Source of the DNA: Siphonodentalium dalli
Taxonomy: Eukaryota; Mollusca; Scaphopoda; Gadilida; Siphonodentaliidae
DNA: 64,000 bases
Direction: 5' to 3'
NCBI GenBank assembly: GCA_032622095.1
Contig: CP136065.1
Coordinates: 249,053,474 to 249,117,473 of the forward strand
Below, in pieces: positions 45,281 to 54,970 of the stretch; position 1 is the first letter of the stretch; every line of letters begins with the position of its first letter. A program made the position numbers and the translations under genes. The notes below the pieces were generated by a model. That model saw only the letters and a program-made list of their open reading frames with translations. It was not told the origin of the DNA and ran no database searches.

Positions 45281-47120
45281 CCACACATTTCAAGTAAATG
45301 TAAAATCAGGAGCCTTGGACTTCTATGGCAAGGTTTTATCAATTTTTTCTCCGAAATTCATTAAAAATTATAGCCGCCTGCAGCCCGCATTTATTGCAGA
45401 ATTGTTTGAAAATTTAGTCGTGTTTAGAATCGCCTAGATTGGAGATATCAAATTTGAAAGATTTTCGATGAACAACATAGCTGCTGGCAGCCCGCATTTA
45501 TTTTTCTCTTTGCTTGACAAAATACTTTGGCTCACCCTACAGCCCACATCTCTCATCCGATCATCACCAAACTTCATATGGATCTTCTGGGTGACAAATA
45601 TATGTAGATGGGAGCGATAAAATTTTTCCGTTTAAGAACATGGCCACCAGAGGCCATCTTGGTTTTTATACGCCCGTTTGAAGAAAAAAACCGTCGTATT
45701 ATGTAAATGGGTTGTCCGTCCATCCGTCCGCTTTTGGTTTCCAGATGATAACTTTAGATTGAATCAAGTGAACTGAACCAAATTTGGTATATTAGTTTAC
45801 CAACCCAAAATACAGATCAAGTTCGAATATGGGTTTCGTCCGCATGATATTGACTGAGTTATGCCCCTTTTTCAACTTAGATTTTACCTGATATGCAGTT
45901 TCCAGATGATAACTTTAGATTGAATCGAGTAAACTGAACCAAATTTGGTATACAGATCAAGTTCAAATATGGGTTCTGTCTACATGCCCCACTCTACTCC
46001 AGAAACGGGCGTATTATGCCACACCCCGACGGCGTGCTCGTGTTACTCTTTGCATTTACTAAAATCATCAGCACACCTTTACAGGCCATAGCCATGATCC
46101 AATCATCACTAAACTTCATATGGATCCTGACCATTGGATTAGCCATCCAATTTTTCCAAAAATATTGTTACAAAACATCTTGAATTCCGCTCCGCGTAAG
46201 TGACCAGCTCATATAAAAAACAGTTGCCAATTGAAAGTGGTGATTCAATGTGAAAATACATTAGATCACAATGTTTACATAATTTAAAAAAGTAGTTATG
46301 CATTTGACCTCTCGAAATGGGTTTTTTTTTTTCGGTCGTAGCACTCATAAGGTATACATAAACAACACCATGTGGTCATAAATTGAATTAATTCTATCAC
46401 GTATTTTGTAAATTGAAAATTACATATATATCGCGAGATTTTCCGTGTAAGAAATGTTTAACTAATATAGGACCACATACAATAAAAATATGAACACATA
46501 ATAGTGATGGTATGTTGGAATATATTAACAGCACACGATGTCCTAAATCTGTTGAGTAAAGGTGCATTCGATTGTTTATGGGTGACTGTGTGTGTACTCT
46601 ATTGTTGGCATAGAAGCCGAACGTTGCCGACTAAACTTAGGCTTTCAGTTCAAACATAAACAAATCGATGTTAGTCCTAATAAACCAGAATATTCTATGC
46701 GTAATTTAACATGAAAATTAGATTATTGGTCATTATTATGACCATAAGATGTCACTCTAATATTATATAGGACCACTTACAATAAAAATAAACACATAAT
46801 AGTGATGGGATGTTGGAATATATTAACAGCAGACAATGTCATATATATATATATAGCATGTATTTATTTGTGGGGTAAAATCATTTAAAATAGAGGACAA
46901 TTCCCACCGCCAGGTATGGTAGTAAAGCCTGTTATAGAAATGGCACCTCCAGACGGTCTCTGGACATGAACCAGCATCTTGCTATCCCAATAACCTAATT
47001 GGTTGATGTACGAGCAGACTCGCTACATTGTCTGTAATAAGTGAAATTATCCCCTCTCAGAGTTGAGCTACAGTGTCATTGACACTTCCATTTTATTTGC
47101 TGTCATTAGTATATTATGAT
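45281..47120. other. Old dispersed repeats, no gene seen
   Basis: Contains 'atccgatcatcaccaaactt' blocks (about 45556 and 46099), a 'gtccgtccatccgtccgc' segment at about 45711, and a duplicated 'tttccagatgataactttag' plus 'attgaatc' (45737 and 45899). A ~75-bp block with 'acacataatagtgatgg' is duplicated at about 46470 and 46768. No coding sequence is recognised. Inside the RPL21 long intron. Confidence 0.5.
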
Positions 47121-47122
47121 TG

Positions 47123-48922
47123 GGCCAAAACAAGAACTTCTCTGTTTCCGATAACACTGGGAAAAATGTTCAGATTAGCAGGCAGCGATTTTTATTTTTT
47201 TTTATTAAACATTTCAGCCGTAAGCCATATAATAGTGTAGTCACAGTCCCATGGAATATGGTAGATCCATATGTATTGATAAATGGCCAAACATTGGATA
47301 AAAACATGTTGTCCCTTGAATTCATTCACTCTGAAGTAAGATCTCTACCATCGTTGAGCTTAACTACCAACTTATATTTACTTTTGGGATAGGGATAAAC
47401 GATAAATATTCACATTGACACTCTTAACAGGTAACTACTGTTATGCCCTAAGTAAATGGCCCATCTAACTGAAGTGGCACCCCAGTTTAACTGCGTTCCG
47501 TTTTAACCTAACCGCGGTTATAAGATGCGTTTAAAACGCAAGAGAACCGAATCAATTGTGCGGTTAAAACGGATTCGTCGCGGTTAAACCGGTATATGTC
47601 GCTCTTAATGGAACATATGGCGTGTCATGTTTTAGTTGCCATGCTTGTTAGACAAGTTAGCACAAATAACATGCCAGTGTCCCTTTCAATATTTTTTGTT
47701 GTGGATCTTCTATGTATTTTGGATAAATAGAACAGACATTCATATACCAATATTTTATGTTTTTGGGTTAACGGAAGATTGTGATGTATGGTGTGAAAAA
47801 ATAAAAGTGTTTTTGTGTGTTTTATTTATTTTTGGATTTCTTTTTATTATAATGTTGTATACTTTATAGTAGCCTTTTGGTGAAAATAACAGTTGGGCTA
47901 ACCCCGATGGGTAATCAGAATCCTTACGGCCCATTTTCGACTTTTAACCATCGATAAAATAAATATTTATATAATTATATATAAATATAATTATTCGACA
48001 ATTTAGCTGACGAGTGCCGGTCACTTTCAATGTAAGGAAAACGCGTTTAAAATGGAACAACCGCAAAACGGAAAAAACGCATTCAAACGGATCAAATGGC
48101 CACTGAATTTCAAACGGATTCGAGTGGAAAATTATATAAAAATATAAAGTGGGGGTTAGAGTCCCACACATGCATCATAAATGTAAAGTGAGAGAAATAA
48201 TACATAGTCACAAAATGCGTTTAAACGGAACAACCGCACTCTTCAAACATCGGGCATTATTCGGATATCGGAAACCCGATATTTAAATTTTCCGATCTTG
48301 CATTCGTTGCTATATAATCATAATTAACTACAAACGTGACACGCCAGCTAGATTCGCGAAATTGCGTATGTACTATTACTAGTATTAAATTCAGCACTCT
48401 ACTTTGCTTCAAACATAAGCATGTATTTTTTCACAAGCCGAACAACGGACGTATACTAGAACATATACGTCAAAATTATAAAGTTTTCAACAAGTCGGGA
48501 TTAAAACATAAAATATATCGTGTTGAGTACCGATGGTGATAACAAAAACATACAATCAACTCCTGGTCGATTATAAAGTTACCACTTTGCCGTGATCGCT
48601 AAAACACAAAACGATAACATACACTGGTAGATGCATGGGTAGTACCCCTCTCTTTCCCATTAAATATTCAAATACTGGAAGGTTAACGTTTACATGCGGT
48701 GTAACCGCAGTTAAGGGTTATTAACTGCTGTAACCTAACCGCATGTAACTGCAATGCCACCGCAGTTACGGCAAATAACTGCGGTGCGGTTACGGTTTAA
48801 CCGCAGTTGTAAACGGATTATAACTGCAGTTAATGGGTCATTTACTTAGGGCATAACAGTATATAGACTAGCCTTCTGGCCAGGCAGGGTATCGGAAACA
48901 GAGGTTTTGTTTTGGCCGTATA
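47123..48922. mobile_element. Two nested inverted-repeat elements
   Basis: Outer arms ggccaaaacaagaacttctc (47123) and the inverse ending gaggttttgttttggcc (about 48917). Within them, 47438-48859 has its own ends CTGTTATGCCCTAAGTAAAT and ATTTACTTAGGGCATAACAG, each next to TA, as in Tc1/mariner-type insertion. The inner element is rich in gttaaaacgg and accgcagtta motifs. No transposase is recognised. Confidence 0.6.
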
Positions 48923-49282
48923 CGCACCTTTTATGTGGATAACATTGTCCTACCTATGGCGGTATACTGTTCATGTTTTGATAATAAAATATATCTAGAT
49001 TAAAATCTGTTGAATATTTTAAATTCTTGTCATGGTTATTAATATTGGTATGTTGAGTGCCAACTGCCATTTAATAACATGTAAAAAAAAATAATGAAAT
49101 AATGTGCACTTTGTACTCACTGAATGTGTACAGCAGCAATTTTCGTACAATTTGGTTTTGTGTGGATCGTAAATGAAAATATCTCATTGTGAAAGTCTTG
49201 GGATATAATTATCTGGGCTGGTAAGCCTAACTTTCAGCACATAAATGTATATGTGTATATTTTTCCCTCATTTGTTTCAAAT

Positions 49283-52205
49283 AATTCACCTTTATCTTAA
49301 CAGGCATCGAATCATCCCCAAGAGAGTCAACTTGAGGGTTGAGCACATAAAACACTCTAATAATCCACCTTTATCTTAACAGGCATCGAATCATCCCCAA
49401 GAGAGTCAACTTGAGGGTTGAGCATATAAAACACTCTAATAATCCACCTTTATCTTAACAGACATCGAATCATCCCTAAGAGAATCAACTTGAGGGTTGA
49501 GCATATAAAACACTCTAATAATCCACCTTTATCTTAACAGACATCGAATCATCCCTAAGAGACTCAACTTGAGGGTTGAGCATATAAAACACTCTAATAA
49601 TCCACCTTTATCTTAACAGGCATCGAATCATCCCTAAGAGAATCAACTTGAGGGTTGAGCATATAAAACACTCTAATAATCCACCTTTATCTTAACAGAC
49701 ATCGAATCATCCCTAAGAGAATCAACTTGAGGGTTGAGCATATAAAACACTCTAATAATCCACCTTTATCTTAACAGGCATCGAATCATCCCTAAGAGAA
49801 TCAACTTGAGGGTTGAGCATATAAAACACTCTAATAATCCACCTTTATCTTAACAGGCATCGAATCATCCCTAAGAGAATCAACTTGAGGGTTGAGCATA
49901 TAAAACACTCTAATAATCAACCTTTATCTTAACAGGCATCGAATCATCCCCAAGAGAGTCAACTTGAGGGTTGAGCATATAAAACACTCTAATAATCCAC
50001 CTTTATCTTAACAGGCATCGAATCATTCCCAAGAGAATCAACTTGAGGGTTGAACATATAAAACACTCTAATAATCCACCTTTATCTTAACAGGCATCGA
50101 ATCATCCCTAAGAGAATCAACTTGAGGGTTGAGCATATAAAACACTCTAATAATCCACCTTTATCTTAACAGGCATCGAATCATCCCTAAGAGAATCAAC
50201 TTGAGGGTTGAGCATATAAAACACTCTAATAATCCACCTTTATCTTAACAGGCATCGAATCATCCCTAAGAGAATCAACTTGAGGGTTGAGCATATAAAA
50301 CACTCTAATAATCCACCTTTATCTTAACAGGCATCGAATCATCCCTAAGAGAATCAACTTGAGGGTTGAGCATATAAAACACTCTAATAATCCACCTTTA
50401 TCTTAACAGACATCGAATCATCCCTAAGAGAATCAACTTGAGGGTTGAGCATATAAAACACTCTAATAATCCACCTTTATCTTAACAGGCATCGAATCAT
50501 CCCCAAGAGAATCAACTTGAGGGTTGAGCATATAAAACACTCTAATAATCCACCTTTATCTTAACAGGCATCGAATCATCCCTAAGAGACTCAACTTGAG
50601 GGTTGAGCATATAAAACACTCTAATAATCCACCTTTATCTTAACAGGCATCGAATCATCCCTAAGAGAATCAACTTGAGGGTTGAGCATATAAAACACTC
50701 TAATAATCCACCTTTATCTTAACAGGCATCGAATCATCCCTAAGAGAATCAACTTGAGGGTTGAGCATATAAAACACTCTAATAATCCACCTTTATCTTA
50801 ACAGACATCGAATCATCCCTAAGAGACTCAACTTGAGGGTTGAGCATATAAAACACTCTAATAATCCACCTTTATCTTAACAGGCATCGAATCATCCCTA
50901 AGAGAATCAACTTGAGGGTTGAGCATATAAAACACTCTAATAATCCACCTTTATCTTAACAGGCATCGAATCATCCCTAAGAGAATCAACTTGAGGGTTG
51001 AGCATATAAAACACTCTAATAATCCACCTTTATCTTAACAGACATCGAATCATCCCTAAGAGACTCAACTTGAGGGTTGAGCATATAAAACACTCTAATA
51101 ATCCACCTTTATCTTAACAGGCATCGAATCATCCCTAAGAGAATCAACTTGAGGGTTGAGCATATAAAACACTCTAATAATCCACCTTTATCTTAACAGG
51201 CATCGAATCATCCCCAAGAGAATCAACTTGAGGGTTGAGCATATAAAACACTCTAATAATCCACCTTTATCTTAACAGGCATCGAATCATCCCTAAGAGA
51301 CTCAACTTGAGGGTTGAGCATATAAAACACTCTAATAATCCACCTTTATCTTAACAGGCATCGAATCATCCCTAAGAGAATCAACTTGAGGGTTGAGCAT
51401 ATAAAACACTCTAATAATCCACCTTTATCTTAACAGGCATCGAATCATCCCTAAGAGAATCAACTTGAGGGTTGAGCATATAAAACACTCTAATAATCCA
51501 CCTTTATCTTAACAGGCATCGAATCATCCCCAAGAGAATCAACTTGAGGGTTGAGCATATAAAACACTCTAATAATCCACCTTTATCTTAACAGGCATCG
51601 AATCATCCCTAAGAGACTCAACTTGAGGGTTGAGCATATAAAACACTCTAATAATCCACCTTTATCTTAACAGGCATCGAATCATCCCTAAGAGAATCAA
51701 CTTGAGGGTTGAGCATATAAAACACTCTAATAATCCACCTTTATCTTAACAGGCATCGAATCATCCCTAAGAGACTCAACTTGAGGGTTGAGCATATAAA
51801 ACACTCTAATAATCCACCTTTATCTTAACAGATATCGAATCATCCCTAAGAGAATCAACTTGAGGGTTGAGCATATAAAACACTCTAATAATCCACCTTT
51901 ATCTTAACAGGCATCGAATCATCCCTAAGAGAATCAACTTGAGGGTTGAGCATATAAAACACTCTAATAATCCACCTTTATCTTAACAGACATCGAATCA
52001 TCCCTAAGAGAATCAACTTGAGGGTTGAGCATATAAAACACTCTAATAATCCACCTTTATATTAACAGGCATCGAATCATCCCTAAGAGAATCAACTTGA
52101 GGGTTGAGCATATAAAACACTCTAATAATCCACCTTTATCTTAACAGGCATCGAATCATCCCTAAGAGAATCAACTTGAGGGTTGAGCATATAAAACACT
52201 CTAAT
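49283..52205 (+). repeat. 79-bp acceptor-plus-exon array, 37 copies (RPL21)
   Basis: Exon-edge starts run from 49304 to 52148 in exactly 36 steps of 79 bp. Each unit holds 21 intron bases (aatccacctttatcttaacag) and the first 58 exon bases, coding (G)HRIIPKR(V/I/L)NLRVEHIKHSN. Only the last unit runs on into the rest of the exon. Copy 1 retains ataattcacc upstream, probably the original acceptor context. No length variation is seen across 2.9 kb, implying recent or homogenised expansion. Reading through from any earlier acceptor meets TAA in the following spacer. Confidence 0.97.
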
Positions 52206-52298
52206 TGCCGTCTGGATTTCTTGAAACGAGTTGAACAAAACGACAAAATAAAGGCTGAGGCAAAGGCTGGTGGTCCAAGACTAATTCTGAAACGACAG
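52148..52298 (+). CDS. RPL21: RPL21 third coding exon
   Basis: Encodes (G)HRIIPKRINLRVEHIKHS, then NCRLDFLKRVEQNDKIKAEA and KAGGPRLILKRQ. Human reads [20 protein letters not shown]. It starts in phase 2 at the 37th acceptor of the array and ends in phase 0 at CGACAG|GTATGT. A dispersed MITE begins only about 10 bp past the donor. Choice of the last acceptor is forced: any earlier one adds units with in-frame stops. Confidence 0.96.
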
Positions 52299-52307
52299 GT
52301 ATGTACC

Positions 52308-52638
52308 ATAGAGGATCTCACATGAGTTTCTATTTTATACGGAATTTATCAACCGAGTTCACTAAATTCGATTTGAGCCGAGGTTTACCGAGGCTCAAAT
52401 AGAATTTAGAGGACGAGGTTGATAAATTACTTATAAAATAGGACGAGTTTGAGATACCTTTTATCACATGATCAAATAAACCCGAAGCAACGCGAAATAT
52501 TCATCGAAAACAACAATCATAAACTACAGCGATCGCAAGTGATTTGAAGAACGCCGTGACGTCATCGCACGCGCTGATATTAAACGTGTCTATTACCGAT
52601 AATTATGAAACTGCTTTTATGGCCAAATTTTGTGATAA
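52308..52638. mobile_element. MITE with nested hairpins, copy 1
   Basis: Nearly identical to 62395-62715. Contains 'ttcgatttgagccgaggttt' opposed by 'gaggctcaaat(a/c)gaattt', and arms 'tctattttatacggaattta' and 'gataaattacttataaaata'. Placed at the very start of the last RPL21 intron. Confidence 0.7.
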
Positions 52639-52816
52639 AATGAGTTACTTCATCATGCTATCTTTTTTTTTTACAATTTGTTACAAAATAGAAGTTTTCT
52701 ATTGACAAATTAACCTACCTTTACAAAAATATGGAGATAAAGAAACAACTAAGTTTGACGGCCAGCTTATATATGACCCGCCATATCAAATCCAGTCGTA
52801 AGTCGGGATTTTTTTT

Positions 52817-53333
52817 ACCCTGTGCCAATTCATTCTCTTATATATGCGAGTCGACCATAGGTCGCCTCGCATATATAAGAGAATGCATTGGCCTAATAAT
52901 TTTTTACAATTTTAATAATTTTTTCTTGTATTCTTTAACAATTTTAATAATTTCACCCATACAGAGCCCCAGACAAACATGAGCAGACGACACTCTTCTA
53001 TGTGCTTCTATATATGTGTGGGGCTCCCTGGAGAGTAATGCATGTTTTTTATTTTATGTCCTAAAAATTGTAAGAAACATTTATTTAAAATAAAATGATA
53101 AAAAATTGTTAGGCCAATCCATTCTCTTATATATGAGAGGCGACCTATGGTCGACTCGCATATATAAGAGAATGCATTGGCACAGGGCATAACTGTAACT
53201 ATCACAATGTGGTCAATGAGCCGGTTCCAATGATATCCATATTTGTATGGTTCTATTGAGACGGACCCAAGATAATTTAGGCTGTTGCAGCTTCATTTGG
53301 GCTATTTTTCTGGGCGTTTTGTTGGGTAAAGGG
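52817..53333. mobile_element. TTAA MITE family A, copy 4, with nested hairpin element
   Basis: Inverted relative to copies 1-3: it ends gttgggtaaaggg + TTAA at 53333. Both 66-bp hairpins are present (about 52824-52890 and 53113-53182). Between them a gagcccc...ggggctccct hairpin (about 52966-53032), related to the 3.8-6.4 kb satellite unit, has been inserted. The left terminus is missing. Confidence 0.7.
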
Positions 53334-53340
53334 TTAATTC

Positions 53341-53484
53341 ATTAATTTAACTTATTTACATTTAAGCTTGGTGGACATATAGTCAACACGAGGAGGAACG
53401 CTCCATATTAATTTAACTTATTTACATTTCAGCCTGCTGGCCCTCTTGCTGGACATATAGTCAACACGAGGAGGAACACTCCAA
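53341..53484 (+). repeat. Acceptor-spanning duplication at RPL21 last exon
   Basis: 'attaatttaacttatttaca' plus ttt occurs at 53341 and 53407. Each is followed by exon sequence ggacatatagtcaacacgag plus gaggaac. The upstream copy has aag in place of cag and lacks about 12 exon bases, so it is a decayed duplicate. Confidence 0.88.
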
Positions 53485-53522
53485 CCATCTTGGAGCCCAT
53501 CAAATACGAGTTTATTGCATAA
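53433..53522 (+). CDS. RPL21: RPL21 last coding exon
   Basis: Encodes PAGPLAGHIVNTRRNTPT then ILEPIKYEFIA and TAA. Human ends LLEPIPYEFMA. The acceptor is tttacatttcag, phase 0. The poly(A) signal AATAAA at 53527-53532 nearly abuts the stop, implying a very short 3' UTR, as is common in ribosomal protein genes. Confidence 0.96.
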   Translation, partial: PAGPLAGHIVNTRRNTPTILEPIKYEFIA

Positions 53523-53554
53523 CTCAAATAAATTATAAATACCAGTGATGTGTC

Positions 53555-53660
53555 ATTCAATTTCTCTATTAGAGTGGGTTGACTACAAGGGGCGAACTGG
53601 CTTCAATTTCTCTATTAGAGTGGGTTGACTACCAGGGGCGAACTGGCTACAACTTTCGAA
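53555..53660. repeat. ~54-bp direct duplication
   Basis: 'caatttctctattagagtgg' plus gttgactac..ggggcgaactggct is present twice in tandem immediately downstream of RPL21. Confidence 0.8.
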
Positions 53661-53666
53661 CCTTAA

Positions 53667-53892
53667 CCCTTTCATGACTGGAGCTGTGCTTGTGCAGCAT
53701 TAAATATTCTGTGCCAGTGCATTCTCCTATATATGTGAGTCTCCCATTAGAGCGCCTAGAATACATTGGCTTACAAGGTCAAAGTAAATATTCTTAGGCC
53801 AATGTATTCTCTTACGGGAGACTTCCATATATAAAATAATGCATTGGCACAGGGTTTTCACAAAATTTCAGGAAGCTCCAGTCATGGAAGGG
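53667..53892. mobile_element. TTAA MITE family B, copy 3
   Basis: Flanked by TTAA (53663-53666, 53893-53896). Ends CCCTTTCATGACTGGAGC and GCTCCAGTCATGGAAGGG are near-perfect inverted repeats. Internal hairpins on 'gtgcattctc' are partly deleted. Confidence 0.8.
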
Positions 53893-54068
53893 TTAAATGT
53901 TATTTAAACCAGTACCAAGTTCACAGGGTTTCGGAACTGATTGTAATTTAAATGGCGATTCAATTTGGAATCTGTTGCCCTATTCGAGTGGATTCAAAAT
54001 TGGCTGTCTTGGTTCGAATTTCATCAAATTCTTTTCAATCCCATGATTTCTACAGATCCTAATGTTTT

Positions 54069-54960
54069 TAGCTCACCCGAGACGAAGTCTCAGGTGGAGC
54101 TATTGTCATCACTCCTCGTCCGTCCATCTGTCCGTCAACAATTCTTTGAACATCTTCTCCTCTGGAACCATAAGACCGAATGGGTTCATATTTGGTGTGG
54201 ATGTTCCCTAGGTGACTCTCATTCAAATTTGTTCAAATGAGGTCACTGGGTCAAATAGTTGAGAAGCCAGGGCCATAACTCTTTCCCACCATAGTAATTC
54301 CTTTAAACTTCTTCAGAACGATAAGATCGAATGGTTTCATATTTGGTGTGGATGTTCCCTAGGTGACTCAGATTTGTTCATATGGGTTCATATATGGTAT
54401 GAAGGATCCCTGGGTGACTGGGGTTCAGATTTGTTCAAATCAGGTCACTGCGTCAAATGTGGGCGGAGCCAGGGACATAACTCCAAATTTTATTTTTTGT
54501 TTAACCAAAAAAAAAAAAAATATTTAAAAAAAAAATGTTTTTTTATTAAAATATTTTTTTTTAAAGAAGGAAAATATGTATTTAACTCCATGATCAATTA
54601 TTATGCCCCCGATCTCCGATGGAGATTTGGGGGTATATAGTGGAGCCCTCCGTACGAACGTTTCAACTCATAACTTTGGTTTCGCTAACTCAATTCAGTT
54701 GATCTTTGGTATGCTAATAGACCAGCCGCGGGGACAAGATTTCCCCATAACTGCGGTTTCGTCCGCCCATTTTTTCCAGAGTTACGCCCCTTTTTGGACT
54801 TAGAAAATTCAGGTTTTCTGCTACTTTTTTTGGTTTCCAGATGATAACTTGATTTTGGATTGTTTACTCATGAATAACATAACTTTACAAAGTGCCATTT
54901 AATAAGTATTTGCACAAAAATAAGAAAAATCCTCTCTGATTGTTGTCGGGGGCGTTACCT
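54069..54960. repeat. Old dispersed repeats (cgtccgtcc type)
   Basis: Starts 'agctcacccgagacgaagtc', includes 'ctcctcgtccgtccatctgt', several degenerate copies of 'atttggtgtggatgttccct', and 'gatttgttcaaatcaggtca'. A second repeat beginning ttatgcccccgatctccga follows at about 54601. Such blocks are non-coding dispersed repeats, probably eroded transposons. Related degenerate copies occupy 58.6-59.3 kb. Confidence 0.5.
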
Positions 54961-54970
54961 CCGCCCAGCG

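Larger units (their letters stand above)
30135..53532 (+). other. RPL21: Gene locus: ribosomal protein L21 (eL21)
   Basis: Four coding exons (30143-30271, 31766-31878, 52148-52298, 53433-53522) join in phase to a 160-residue protein, the same length as human RPL21, starting [17 protein letters not shown] and ending LEPIKYEFIA. eL21 is a structural protein of the large ribosomal subunit. A 5' non-coding exon must exist, since an acceptor precedes the ATG; a weak candidate is at 24.56 kb. AATAAA follows the stop by four bases (53527-53532). The intron between the second and third coding exons is about 20.3 kb, unusual for a ribosomal protein gene. It is filled with transposons and a 37-copy duplication of the next exon's acceptor. 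The gene is divergently placed relative to USP12/46. Confidence 0.97.

Noticed and set aside
45138-45437. 99-codon frame in segmental copy R4
   Set aside because: The frame is not preserved in copies R1-R3 and ends in dispersed repeat; no selection for coding is visible.
49283-52205. Simple intronic satellite unrelated to the gene
   Set aside because: The unit translates in the right phase to a conserved L21 segment and its last copy is the real exon, so it is an exon-edge amplification.
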